Source: Synechococcaceae cyanobacterium SM2_3_1 (GTDB taxonomy: Bacteria > Cyanobacteriota > Cyanobacteriia > Thermostichales > Thermostichaceae). From it: a stretch of 64,000 bases of DNA. Both the position numbers and the translations under genes were made by a program. The notes beneath the pieces were generated by a model that worked only from the letters and a program-made list of their open reading frames with translations, was not told the origin of the DNA and ran no database searches. Location: the NCBI GenBank assembly GCA_012030715.1, contig JAAUUJ010000004.1, forward strand, positions 1-64,000, written 5' to 3'. Of the stretch, positions 10,331 through 19,736 are shown piece after piece; position 1 is the stretch's first letter; each line of letters opens with the position of its first letter.

Positions 10331-10792
10331 ATGACAGCAACCATAACCGCCATCAATAGTCCCGCCCAGTTACGGCAAGCCTACGCCAGTGGACAGCGCA
10401 ATTTTTCCCTGCTCAACCTGGCCGGAGCGGATCTGGCGGGTATCAACCTGAGTGAAGCGGATCTGACCGGAGCAAATCTGGCCGGAGCGGATCTGCGGGA
10501 AGCCACTCTGGGGCGGGCCAACCTCACCCGGGCCAACCTGCGCGGGGCAAAATTACGGCGGATCAATCTGGTGGGAGCCAATCTCACAGAGGCCGATCTG
10601 CAGGGGGCCAACATGTACCGGGCCATACTGATCCGTACTGATCTGAGCCGGGCCAATCTCTCCAAAGCGGACCTGCGCATCGGTGCCGATCTGCGGGAAG
10701 CCAAAATTGAGGGCACCAACTTCCGCGGCGCTCTCTACGACGAGTACACCAAGCTACCGGAAGCGCTGGATCTGGCCAACTCAGGCATGTAG
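10331..10792 (+). CDS. Pentapeptide repeat protein
   Basis: ADLAGINLSEADLTGANLAGADLREATLGRANLTRANLRGAKL. Confidence 0.9.
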   Translation: MTATITAINSPAQLRQAYASGQRNFSLLNLAGADLAGINLSEADLTGANLAGADLREATLGRANLTRANLRGAKLRRINLVGANLTEADLQGANMYRAILIRTDLSRANLSKADLRIGADLREAKIEGTNFRGALYDEYTKLPEALDLANSGM

Positions 10793-10809
10793 AGATACAT
10801 CTAGACAAT

Positions 10810-10838
10810 CCCGGATCTGGAGTGAGATCAGATCCGGG
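10810..10838 (+). terminator. Strong hairpin, probable terminator
   Basis: CCCGGATCTG-gagtgagat-CAGATCCGGG, 10-bp perfect stem after the pentapeptide gene; no T-tract. Confidence 0.45.
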
Positions 10839-10885
10839 GTTTCCCGATTCAGAATTCACAGGGAATGCATCCAGAGAATCCACTC

Positions 10886-12048
10886 TCAGCGCCCCATACC
10901 TAAACTCTGGGCCTTCTGGTAAACCTTCCCCTCCGTCAGCAACGAAGGAGCGATCACCACCTCCACCTGTTGCAGTTCCTGGATTGTCCCAACCCCCAGG
11001 GTGCTCATACAGGTCTGGATCGCCCCTAAGAGGTTGTGGGTGCCATCATCGAGGCGCGCCGGGCCCCGCAGAATCTCGGTTAACGTTCCAGTCGATCCCA
11101 CGCGGATCCGGGTGCCTCGGGGAAGTAGAGGACTGGGGGTGGCCATGCCCCAATGAAATCCCCGTCCGGGGGCTTCTGCTGCTCGCGCAATCGGCGAACC
11201 GATCATCACCGCATCGGCCCCACAGGCCAGGGCTTTGCAGATATCCCCCCCTGTGATCAGACCGCCATCGGCAATAACGGGAACATAGCGTCCGGTTTCC
11301 GTAAAAATTGTTGCCGTGCCGCCGCACAGTCCGCCACTGCCGTAGCCTGAGGAACCCCGATCCCCAGCACCCCTCTAGAGGTACAGGCAGCCCCCGGCCC
11401 GATGCCCACCAGCACCGCCGCGGCTCCCGCATGCATCAGCTGCAAACTGACCTCGTAGGTGACACAGTTCCCCACCATGACCGGAATCGGCATCGACTGA
11501 CAGAACTCCGCCAGATGCAGAGGATTAATCCCCTCCGGGGCCTGATGTCGCACCGAGACCACCGTGGCCTGCACCACAAAGACATCTCCCCCCGCTTCCG
11601 CCACCAGTGGACCATACGTGGCAGCATTGACAGGCGTAGAACTGGCGACCGCGATCCCCCCCTGAGCTTTGATCTCGCGGATGCGAGCCTGGATCAGCTC
11701 CGGCTTGACAGGTTCCGTATACAGATGCTGCATCAGGGGGACAAACTCTTCTTTGCCCACCGTGGCAATCTTCTCCAGCACCTGATCCGGTTCCGCGTAG
11801 CGGGTTTGCAAGCCCTCCAGATTCAAGACCCCCATCGCCCCCAACTGGGAGAGCTGCACCGCCATCGCCACATCCACCACTCCATCCATGGCACTGGCAA
11901 TGATCGGGATCTCACGTTCGAGACTGCCCAGGGTCCAGTAGGTATCCACCAGTCTGGGATCAATAGTGCGACCGGAGGGCGAGAGGGCAATTTCATCCAA
12001 CCCGTAGGCGCGCCGCACTGATCTGCCAATTCCTAACTGTATTTCCAC
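10886..12048 (-). CDS. GuaB3-family IMP dehydrogenase-like protein (frameshifted)
   Basis: ORFs 11257-12048 and 10886-11209. Adding a T to the T5 run near 11305 (minus strand) gives ...[59 protein letters not shown]. Confidence 0.88.
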
Positions 12049-12200
12049 GTGACCCCCCGGAAACCTTCCCCAACAGCAGGCTGAATCTGTTCATCTTGTA
12101 CAGTCATTCCAGCTTACTGCAAACCTTTCTCCCATGGGATCTGGACTGGAGAACCGGGCCAGGGGTGCTGTAAGCTTGTCAGCAATGATGAGGAAGCCCC

Positions 12201-13385
12201 ATGTCTGCCCCCGCACCTGCTGTTGCATCTTCTGGTTTTCCCTGGCGGATTCATACCCCAGCCTTACTGGTACTTGCTGATGGCACCGCCTATCGGGGAT
12301 GGTCGTTTGGAGCCGAAGGTACCACCTATGGGGAAGTGGTGTTTAACACCGGCATGACGGGATACCAGGAAGTGATCACGGATCCCAGCTACCGAAGGCA
12401 GTTGATTACCTTCACCTGTCCGGAGTTGGGCAATACCGGAGTCAATGATCTTGATACCGAATCGGCTCGCCCTCAGGCTGGAGGGGTGATCGCCCGCAAC
12501 GTTACCAGGCAGTACAGTTCCTGGCGGGGACAGGCAAGTTTAAGTGAATACCTCAAAGATCATGGTGTGGTCGCGATCGCTGGCGTAGACACCCGAGCCT
12601 TAACCCGACAGCTGCGGGAACAGGGGGCCATGAACGGGGCAATTTCCACCGAGATTCTGGAGATTGATCGCTTGCTGGCGCAGGTGCAGGCACAACCCTC
12701 AATGCAGGGGCTGAGTTTGGTCAAGGATGTCACCACTGCGGAACCCTATGAATGGATCGAGTCCACCCCGAGTGAATGGGATTACGGTCCTGAAGCTCCG
12801 GTGATTGATCCGCCGTTGCGAGTGGTGGCCCTGGATTTTGGCATGAAGCGAAATATTCTCCGCCGCCTTAGCCGCTATGGCTGCCAGATCATGGTTTTAC
12901 CCGCCAGTGCTACCGCCGAAACGATCCTCAGCTATAAGCCGGAAGGGATCTTTCTTTCCAATGGTCCTGGGGATCCGGCCACTGAGGTACAAGCTGTTGC
13001 CACCGCCAAAGCTCTGCTCGAGCAGGCAAAACCCATGTTTGGCATTTGTTTGGGACACCAGATCCTGACACTCGCTTTGGGCAGTGATACCTATAAACTC
13101 AAATTTGGTCACCGGGGCCTCAATCATCCCTGTGGATTGCAACAGCGGATCGAGATCACCAGCCAGAATCACGGTTTTGCAGTTTTAGAAGCCTCGATTA
13201 CCTCTCCAGATCTGGAGATCAGCCACCTCAATTTAAATGACCGCACCGTTGCTGGGATCCGTCACCGCAGTCTGCCGCTGTTTTCAGTTCAATATCATCC
13301 TGAAGCCAGCCCAGGACCCCATGATGCCGATTATCTTTTCTCTGAATTTGTGCAAATGATGCTGGATCGTCGGCAGCGATTATAA
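12201..13385 (+). CDS. carA: Carbamoyl-phosphate synthase small subunit
   Basis: [44 protein letters not shown]; GATase core [27 protein letters not shown]. Confidence 0.97.
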   Translation: MSAPAPAVASSGFPWRIHTPALLVLADGTAYRGWSFGAEGTTYGEVVFNTGMTGYQEVITDPSYRRQLITFTCPELGNTGVNDLDTESARPQAGGVIARNVTRQYSSWRGQASLSEYLKDHGVVAIAGVDTRALTRQLREQGAMNGAISTEILEIDRLLAQVQAQPSMQGLSLVKDVTTAEPYEWIESTPSEWDYGPEAPVIDPPLRVVALDFGMKRNILRRLSRYGCQIMVLPASATAETILSYKPEGIFLSNGPGDPATEVQAVATAKALLEQAKPMFGICLGHQILTLALGSDTYKLKFGHRGLNHPCGLQQRIEITSQNHGFAVLEASITSPDLEISHLNLNDRTVAGIRHRSLPLFSVQYHPEASPGPHDADYLFSEFVQMMLDRRQRL

Positions 13386-13589
13386 AGGCAAATAAAGCAC
13401 AATTCCCTTCGATTCTGACTGCTCACTACCTTCAATATGGAGTACCAACTGATCAATCGCTTGTGTAATTGGCATCCGATCGTTAATCACAAAAATTTCT
13501 GCCAGGGGTAGAGATCTGGCTGTGACCCAGGTTTCCGGAGAGATGTGACGCCTCTCACAGAGTTCGATCTCAGATCCATCTATTCTCAA
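13380..13589 (-). CDS. Hypothetical protein (69 aa)
   Basis: Short ORF convergent with carA, overlapping its stop by 6 nt. Confidence 0.35.
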   Translation of the reverse strand: MRIDGSEIELCERRHISPETWVTARSLPLAEIFVINDRMPITQAIDQLVLHIEGSEQSESKGIVLYLPL

Positions 13590-13624
13590 CTCACGGGCTC
13601 ATAGCCTTATGTCACCCATTGCCT

Positions 13625-13653
13625 AGGGATCCAGTTTCACGTTCTGGATCCCT
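13625..13653. terminator. Perfect hairpin between carA and the FMN reductase gene
   Basis: AGGGATCCAG-tttcacgtt-CTGGATCCCT, 10-bp perfect stem. Confidence 0.45.
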
Positions 13654-13778
13654 TTATTATAGATTTCCAGGTCCTTCAAGACATAAGACCCATATTCATC
13701 TACCCTTGCACGGGTTGTAACGGAAGTTGAGACGACTACGATTATAGGGTCAGGACTATAAGGGTTAGGAGAATTCTA

Positions 13779-14426
13779 GTGATGACTGAAACCCAGGTGA
13801 AGAGCCCCTCACAAAATCGATGGTGGCCCCAAACAGGAGAGCCTGATGCAGTCAAGATCGTGGGTATTGGGGGAAGCCTCAGAGAAAACTCGCATTCTTA
13901 TCGAGCATTGGAATTAGCGATTGAACGGGTAGCCAAACTAGGGGCAGCGGTTCAGATCCTGGATCTGCGACAAATGACTTTACCCTTCTGCCAGGGATCG
14001 GGGGATTATGAAGATTATCCAGATGTCGCCCGCCTGCGGGAAACGGTGAAAGCTGCAGATGGCTTGATCCTGGCAACCCCCGAATATCATGGCAGCGTCA
14101 GCGGTGTCTTGAAAAACGCTCTCGATCTGATGAGCTTTGAACATCTAGAGGGAAAGGTGGTTGGTGCCATCAGCGTCCTGGGGGGCAAGAGTAACAGCAA
14201 TGCTCTCAATGATTTGCGCTTGATCAGCCGTTGGGTCCATGCCTGGGTAATCCCTGAGCAAATAGCGATCGGTCAGGCTTGGCAGGCATTTAATGATCAG
14301 GGGCAGATCCAGGAGGAAAAACTAAGGAAACGTTTCGATACTTTTGCCCATAGTCTGGTAGAAAACACCTGCAAATTGAGAGGGTTAACCCTTCCCAGCA
14401 GGTTTAAGCGCAGTCCAACAACTTAG
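13779..14426 (+). CDS. NADPH-dependent FMN reductase family protein
   Basis: VKIVGIGGSLRENSHSYRALELAIERV...ATPEYHGSVSGVLKNALD. Confidence 0.88.
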   Translation: MMTETQVKSPSQNRWWPQTGEPDAVKIVGIGGSLRENSHSYRALELAIERVAKLGAAVQILDLRQMTLPFCQGSGDYEDYPDVARLRETVKAADGLILATPEYHGSVSGVLKNALDLMSFEHLEGKVVGAISVLGGKSNSNALNDLRLISRWVHAWVIPEQIAIGQAWQAFNDQGQIQEEKLRKRFDTFAHSLVENTCKLRGLTLPSRFKRSPTT

Positions 14427-14576
14427 GGATCTACTCCATCCTCCGAGAGGGTCTCCTCAGGGTTTGAAGTCTGATCATAGGTGGCATGGATGGTGGTATT
14501 CCCCACAGCAGGTTCGTAATGCTTTTGCCAGATCTGCAGGTACTCCCCATTGGCAAAAAATGCCTTCAAGACTCAC
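14423..14576 (-). CDS. Unlisted short ORF (about 50 aa after one-base correction), possibly a gene remnant
   Basis: Minus strand from GTG at 14576: MSLEGIFANGEYLQIWQKHYEPAVGNTTIHATYDQTSNPEETLSEDGVDP*, open if T6 is read as T5. Confidence 0.4.
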
Positions 14577-14596
14577 CTCACCGAGATAGATGGACT

Positions 14597-14638
14597 GTAT
14601 CTACTGATACATTTTACGGGTAGTAGCTGCCATATTGT
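14597..14638 (+). promoter_or_regulatory. NtcA-activated promoter
   Basis: GTA-TCTACTGA-TAC (14597-14610), 22-nt spacer, then TATTGT (14633-14638, fits TAN3T); 81 nt upstream of the start at 14720. Confidence 0.75.
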
Positions 14639-14719
14639 ACCAAGCAAGTTCTAGTCAGGCTGCTCGTTTCTAATGCTGTCTGCACTGCAGTGGTTCCCCA
14701 TTGTTGAGGAGTTATATCC

Positions 14720-15871
14720 GTGCCATCAAAGTCGTTTCTGCGCTACACACGGCGTCACGTTATTCAAGGAATTGTAGTCTCTGTCGCGGTGGGGGCCGCT
14801 GCAAAGCTCTCAGGCCGTCGCGCCCAGGCAGCGGATCAGCTCAAAATTGGTTTTATCTATGTAGGCCCTAAGGATGACTTTGGCTACAACCAGGCCCATG
14901 CAGAGGGAGCTGCCACCATTGGGGCATCAGACTCGGTGGAGATCGTTGAAGAGGCCAATGTTCCAGAGACGGCAGCAGTTCAGGAATCCATGCGCAGCAT
15001 GATCGAGCTGGATGGTATTTCAGTCCTTTTCCCCACCTCCTTTGGCTACTTTGATCCGCATATCCTCACCCTGGCGGCAGAGTTTCCCGAAGTTCAATTC
15101 TTCCATTGCGGGGGGCTATACCAGGAAGGCGTCACACCCGAGAACGTGGGTAGCTACTTTGGCTATATTGACGAAGCCCAATACATCGCTGGGATCGTGG
15201 CGGGTCACATGACGGGAAGTGGCAAGCTTGGCTTTATTGCAGCCAAACCCATCCCGCAGGTGCTGCGCAACATCAACAGCTTTACCCTAGCAGCCCGGAG
15301 TGTGAATCCAGCGATCACAACTCAGGTGATCTTTACAGGGGATTGGGCGCTACCTGTGAAAGAAGCTGAAGCAGCCAACAGCATGGCCGATCAAGGGATC
15401 GATATTATTACCTGTCATGTGGATAGCCCCAAAGTGGTGATGGAGACGGCAGAACGGCGCGGGATCTATTGCTCCGGCTACCATGCCAATCAAGCTCCTC
15501 TGGCTCCGAAAGGTTATCTCACTGGGGCAGAGTGGGATTGGAGCAACATCTACACCAACTACGTCACCATGCTGGCGGAAGGGAAAACCCTGATGAACGG
15601 TGGCATTCCTCATCTGGTGCGGGGGGGATTAAAGGAGAGCTTCTGTAAGATCTCTGCCTACGGATCTGCAGTTTCGGATGCAGCCAAAGCAGCCGCTGAC
15701 ACCACAGTAGAAGCGTTCCTGAGTGATGCAAGTCTCACCATCTACCAGGGAGAGTTGAAAGATAACGAGGGCAATGTGGTTATCCCCAGTGGGACCGCTC
15801 TGGCCCAGCAAGATCCCACCCTGGAGCAAATGAACTATCTCGTGGAAGGGGTGGTAGGTAGCCTCAGTTAA
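14720..15871 (+). CDS. BMP/basic membrane lipoprotein-type ABC transporter substrate-binding protein, probable Tat signal
   Basis: RRHVIQG near N-terminus; LKIGFIYVGPKDDFGYNQAHAEGA...FPTSFGYFDPHILTLAAEFPEVQFFHCGG, typical of PF02608. Confidence 0.92.
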   Translation: MPSKSFLRYTRRHVIQGIVVSVAVGAAAKLSGRRAQAADQLKIGFIYVGPKDDFGYNQAHAEGAATIGASDSVEIVEEANVPETAAVQESMRSMIELDGISVLFPTSFGYFDPHILTLAAEFPEVQFFHCGGLYQEGVTPENVGSYFGYIDEAQYIAGIVAGHMTGSGKLGFIAAKPIPQVLRNINSFTLAARSVNPAITTQVIFTGDWALPVKEAEAANSMADQGIDIITCHVDSPKVVMETAERRGIYCSGYHANQAPLAPKGYLTGAEWDWSNIYTNYVTMLAEGKTLMNGGIPHLVRGGLKESFCKISAYGSAVSDAAKAAADTTVEAFLSDASLTIYQGELKDNEGNVVIPSGTALAQQDPTLEQMNYLVEGVVGSLS

Positions 15872-15901
15872 AGTAACCCAAAGGTAAGCGGCAGGACAGG
15901 G

Positions 15902-16996
15902 ATGATCGGTCAAAGTTGGCGCAAGAATGCAGAGTCCATCTGTTTGCCCTGTGGAGCAGTCTTATTGGCTCTGGTGTTGTTTGGTGTCTTCTGTGCTCTG
16001 GCAGGTGCCAATCCTTTTGGGGTGTATCACTCCATTTTTCGAGCGGCATTTGGCAGTCCCAGCCGGATTCAAGGCACCCTGATTCTGGCGGCTCCTCTGA
16101 TGTTGACCGCATTGTGCACAGCGCTTCCCTTCAAGCTAGGTCTGGTAGTGATCGGCAATGAAGGTGCCCTGGTCATGGGTGGGCTGGGGGCTGTGATCGC
16201 TGGATTGGCTCTGGAAAGCTGGCCTCCTGCCCTTGTGCTGCTGGCGATGGCAATCAATAGCATCCTCTTTGGGGGGATCTGGATCGGGCTGGTGGGTTTC
16301 CTGCGGCATTACCGGGGGTGAATGAAACGATCAGCAGCCTGCTGATGAACTTTATTGCCATTGCCCTTCTCAGCCATCTGGTGGAGGGGCCGATGCGGGA
16401 TCCCAGCTCCCTGAATAAACCCTCCAGCTTTCCAATCATTGATGCCAATCGCCTGGGTGCAATTCCAGGAACGCGGGTGCATTATGGCCTGATCTTGGGT
16501 CTGCTGGCCTGTCTACTGGCCTATATCCTGATTCAGCGCACCCCCTTTGGATTCGCAGCACGGGTGGCCGGAGGAAATATCCGGGCGGCCAGAGTCGCAG
16601 GTCTGCCGGTGGGTCAGCTCACCCTTGCCATCTGCTTCCTGGCGGGGGCCTGTGCAGGACTGGCGGGCATGGTGGAAGTGGCGGCGATCCATGGGGTGGC
16701 CAACCAATCTCTGAACGCCAACTATGGCTATAGCGGCATTTTGGTGGCCTTTATTGCCCGTAGCAATGCCCTGGCGGTGACTCTGGTCTCCTTTTTGTTG
16801 GGGGGGGATTCTGGCCAGTGGTGGGATCCTGCAGCGATCTCATGAGCTCCCGGATGCCACGGTGCTGGTGTTCCAGGGACTGGTGTTTCTGGTGGTGCTC
16901 TACAGCGAATCCCTCTACGGTAAATTGGTCCTGTTTAAAGAGCCCGAGATGCCTGTTACCTCTGCGCAAGTGCAGGGAGGGGCAGTAGCCCAGTAG
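15902..16996 (+). CDS. BMP-associated ABC transporter permease 1 (YufP-like; two frameshifts)
   Basis: Fragments 15902-16321 and 16318-16845. G5 near 16315 should be G6 (FLRHYRGVNETISSLLMNFIAIAL); G8 at 16800-16807 should be G7 (FLLGGILASGGILQRSHELPDATVLVFQGLVFLVVLYSE), running to the stop at 16996. Confidence 0.88.
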
Positions 16997-17032
16997 TTGA
17001 AGTCGGATCTAGAAGAGTGGGAGGACAGTTCG

Positions 17033-17977
17033 ATGGCGGCAGAAGCACTGGGCTGGTGGGGGATCCCCATCGGCATCTTGGGAGGAGCCCTGCGGGGGAG
17101 TGCCCCGTTTCTGTTTGTCAGTCTGGGGGAATGCCTGACCGAAAAAAGCGGCAAGATCAACCTGGGGTTGGAGGGGACACTGCTGACCGGGGCCATGAGT
17201 GCCTATGCCATCTCCTACTATTTGCGGGATTACCCCCTTGTAGGGCCCTGGGTCGGGGTGCTAGTGGCTGGATTGGCGGGGGGCTTGCTGGGGTGTATTC
17301 ACAGCTGGCTGGCTCAGCAACCCAAGGTGAATGATGTGGCGGTGGGGATCGCCATGATCATCTTTGGCAGTGGCATTGCCTTTTTCTTTGGCAAACCCTT
17401 CATTCAACCTCCCGCGCCCCAGTTACCCACCCTTCCCTTTGGAGCCTGGAGTTCCCTGCCACAGGTGCAGTCTGCCTTAGCCATCAGTCCTCTGTTTCTG
17501 ATCGGGGTGTTACTGACCCCCTTACTGGCCTGGTTCTTTCGATCCACTCGCTGGGGGTTATTCGTCAGAGCTGTAGGAGACAGTCCAGAAGCCGCCCGAG
17601 CCATGGGGGTGTCAATCCAGGAGGTGCGTACCTACGCCATCATCATTGGCAGCGTCCTGGCAGGGATCGGGGGGGCCTATCTGTCGCTGGTCTATCCCGG
17701 CAGCTGGAATGAGCGAATCTCCAGTGGTCAGGGGCTGATGGCGGTGGCCCTGGTGATCTTTGCCCGCTGGAATCCAATTCACTGTCTTTACGCTGCGCTT
17801 CTGTTTGGGGGAGCCCAGGCAATTGGTCCGGCCCTGCAGTCGGTGGGGGTGGACTCCTATTATTACCTCTGGAATGCGTCCCCCTACTTTCTCACCCTCG
17901 GGATCATGATCCTGACCTGTTCACCCAAACAAACCCTGGTGGGGGCTCCGGGAGCGCTGGGGAAACCCTCTGCCTGA
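17033..17977 (+). CDS. BMP-associated ABC transporter permease 2 (YufQ-like)
   Basis: GGALRGSAPFLFVSLGECLTEKSGKINLGLEGTLLTGAM. Confidence 0.9.
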   Translation: MAAEALGWWGIPIGILGGALRGSAPFLFVSLGECLTEKSGKINLGLEGTLLTGAMSAYAISYYLRDYPLVGPWVGVLVAGLAGGLLGCIHSWLAQQPKVNDVAVGIAMIIFGSGIAFFFGKPFIQPPAPQLPTLPFGAWSSLPQVQSALAISPLFLIGVLLTPLLAWFFRSTRWGLFVRAVGDSPEAARAMGVSIQEVRTYAIIIGSVLAGIGGAYLSLVYPGSWNERISSGQGLMAVALVIFARWNPIHCLYAALLFGGAQAIGPALQSVGVDSYYYLWNASPYFLTLGIMILTCSPKQTLVGAPGALGKPSA

Positions 17978-18013
17978 AGATTTTTTGCCTATTCTCGTAA
18001 GGAGTAAGCGACC

Positions 18014-19099
18014 ATGAGCGGACTTGGCGGTTTGAATAAATCCCCTCAGGGGGTGGTGATGGGCATGGTGCAATTGCAGTTACCGAATGTGGTGACCCCT
18101 GATGATCTGACAGCCCAGCGGGAGCGGATTGTCGAGATGGTGGCCAAGGCCCGCCGCAACATGCCCACAATGGATCTGGTGGTGTTCCCCGAGTACGCTC
18201 TGCATGGTCTTTCCATGGACACCAATCCTGAGATCATGTGCCATCTGGATGGTCCTGAGGTGGCTGCTTTTCAAATCGCCTGCCGGGAGAACCACATCTG
18301 GGGCTGTTTCTCGATCATGGAGTTCAACCCCAAAGGCAACGCCTACAACAGTGGCATCATCATTGATGATCAGGGGGAACTAAAGCTTTATTACCGCAAG
18401 CTGCACCCCTGGGTGCCTGTGGAACCCTGGGAACCAGGCAACATTGGCATCCCGGTGTGTGAAGGACCCAACGGCTCCACCCTGGCCCTGATCATCTGTC
18501 ACGACGGCATGTTCCCGGAAATGGCGCGCGAATGTGCCTACAAGGGGGCCGAGATCATGATCCGTACCGCAGGCTACACCGCCCCGATCCGTCATGCCTG
18601 GAAGATCACCAACCAGGCCAATGCCTTCTGTAACCTGATGGTGACGGCTTCCGTGTGTATGTGCGGCAGTGACGGCACCTTTGACTCGATGGGTGAGGGA
18701 ATGTTTGTTAACTTTGACGGCACCCCTCTGGTGGAAGGTAGTCACCGACCGGATGAGATCATCACCGCAGAAGTGCGCCCTGATCTGGTGCGAGAGGCGC
18801 GCAAGTACTGGTCAGTGGAGAACAACATCTACCAATTCGGCCACCGTGGCTTTACCGCTGTCAAGGGAGGCGCTCAAGACTGTCCCTACACCTACATGAA
18901 GGATCTGGTGAATGGCAACTACCGTCTTCCCTGGGAGGCTGAGGTTATCTACACCGACGGCACCTCCTGTGGCTTTGATCCCCCTAGCCGTTCCTATCAG
19001 GAGAAGAGATCCTGTCCCCAGAAAGAATCTCTAGTCTGGCGGGAGCCTGATTATGGCAGGTATCCACATTCAATCTTCACCCTATCCCTACCCCTATAA
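18014..19099 (+). CDS. Formamidase / aliphatic amidase family (AmiF-like nitrilase superfamily)
   Basis: [16 protein letters not shown]...[10 protein letters not shown] (catalytic Glu), YYRKLHPW (Lys), [28 protein letters not shown] (Cys). True end may be 19050 if the tail is frameshifted. Confidence 0.88.
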   Translation: MSGLGGLNKSPQGVVMGMVQLQLPNVVTPDDLTAQRERIVEMVAKARRNMPTMDLVVFPEYALHGLSMDTNPEIMCHLDGPEVAAFQIACRENHIWGCFSIMEFNPKGNAYNSGIIIDDQGELKLYYRKLHPWVPVEPWEPGNIGIPVCEGPNGSTLALIICHDGMFPEMARECAYKGAEIMIRTAGYTAPIRHAWKITNQANAFCNLMVTASVCMCGSDGTFDSMGEGMFVNFDGTPLVEGSHRPDEIITAEVRPDLVREARKYWSVENNIYQFGHRGFTAVKGGAQDCPYTYMKDLVNGNYRLPWEAEVIYTDGTSCGFDPPSRSYQEKRSCPQKESLVWREPDYGRYPHSIFTLSLPL

Positions 19100-19736
19100 C
19101 CGTGATCTGCGACCTGAAAACACCGCCCTGATCATCATTGATATGCAGACCGACTTCTGTGGTGAGGGGGGGTATGTGGACAAGATGGGCTATGACCTTT
19201 CTCTCACCCGTGCTCCGATTGAACCGATCCAGCGGGTCCTTGCAGCGATGCGAGCCAAGGGATACCCCATTCTGCACACCCGCGAAGGTCACCGCCCCGA
19301 TCTTTCGGATCTGCCTGCCAATAAACGCTGGCGTTCCCAGCACATTGGAGCTGGTATTGGCGAACCCGGTCCCTGTGGCCGGATCCTCGTGCGGGGGGAA
19401 CCGGGATGGGAGATCATTCCCGAACTGGCTCCTTTACCAGGGGAACCGATCATCGACAAGCCGGGTAAGGGATCCTTTTACGCCACAGATCTGGATCTGA
19501 TTCTGTCGCGATGGGGGATTCAAAATCTGATTCTGACCGGAATCACCACTGATGTCTGTGTGCATACCACCATGCGAGATGCCAATGATCGGGGGTATGA
19601 GTGTCTGCTGCTTTCGGACTGTACGGGGGCAACAGATTATGGCAATTATCTGGCTGCTCTGAAAATGATCGAGATGCAGGGAGGCGTTTTTGGAGCGATA
19701 GCCCCTTCTGCGGCCCTACTGGAGGTGATCTCATGA
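19053..19736 (+). CDS. Isochorismatase-fold cysteine hydrolase, biuret hydrolase-like
   Basis: [78 protein letters not shown]...[14 protein letters not shown]...[32 protein letters not shown]; closely like Rhizobium BiuH as I remember it. Confidence 0.82.
   Translation: MAGIHIQSSPYPYPYNRDLRPENTALIIIDMQTDFCGEGGYVDKMGYDLSLTRAPIEPIQRVLAAMRAKGYPILHTREGHRPDLSDLPANKRWRSQHIGAGIGEPGPCGRILVRGEPGWEIIPELAPLPGEPIIDKPGKGSFYATDLDLILSRWGIQNLILTGITTDVCVHTTMRDANDRGYECLLLSDCTGATDYGNYLAALKMIEMQGGVFGAIAPSAALLEVIS

Noticed and set aside
10381-10719. Long minus-strand ORF with Arg/Ser-Ala repeats
   Set aside because: It is the antisense of the pentapeptide repeat gene; repeat composition keeps the opposite strand open. 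The same applies to 3246-3461.
11308-12021. 237-aa plus-strand ORF rich in His/Arg
   Set aside because: Antisense to the guaB3-like gene; composition typical of a shadow frame.
14621-14640. Second NtcA-like site GTA...TAC in gtagctgccatattgtac
   Set aside because: Spacer is 12 nt, not 8.
15902-16845. Permease 1 as a true pseudogene, making the importer nonfunctional
   Set aside because: Both breaks sit in G-runs and the corrected frame is fully conserved, with intact flanking operon genes.
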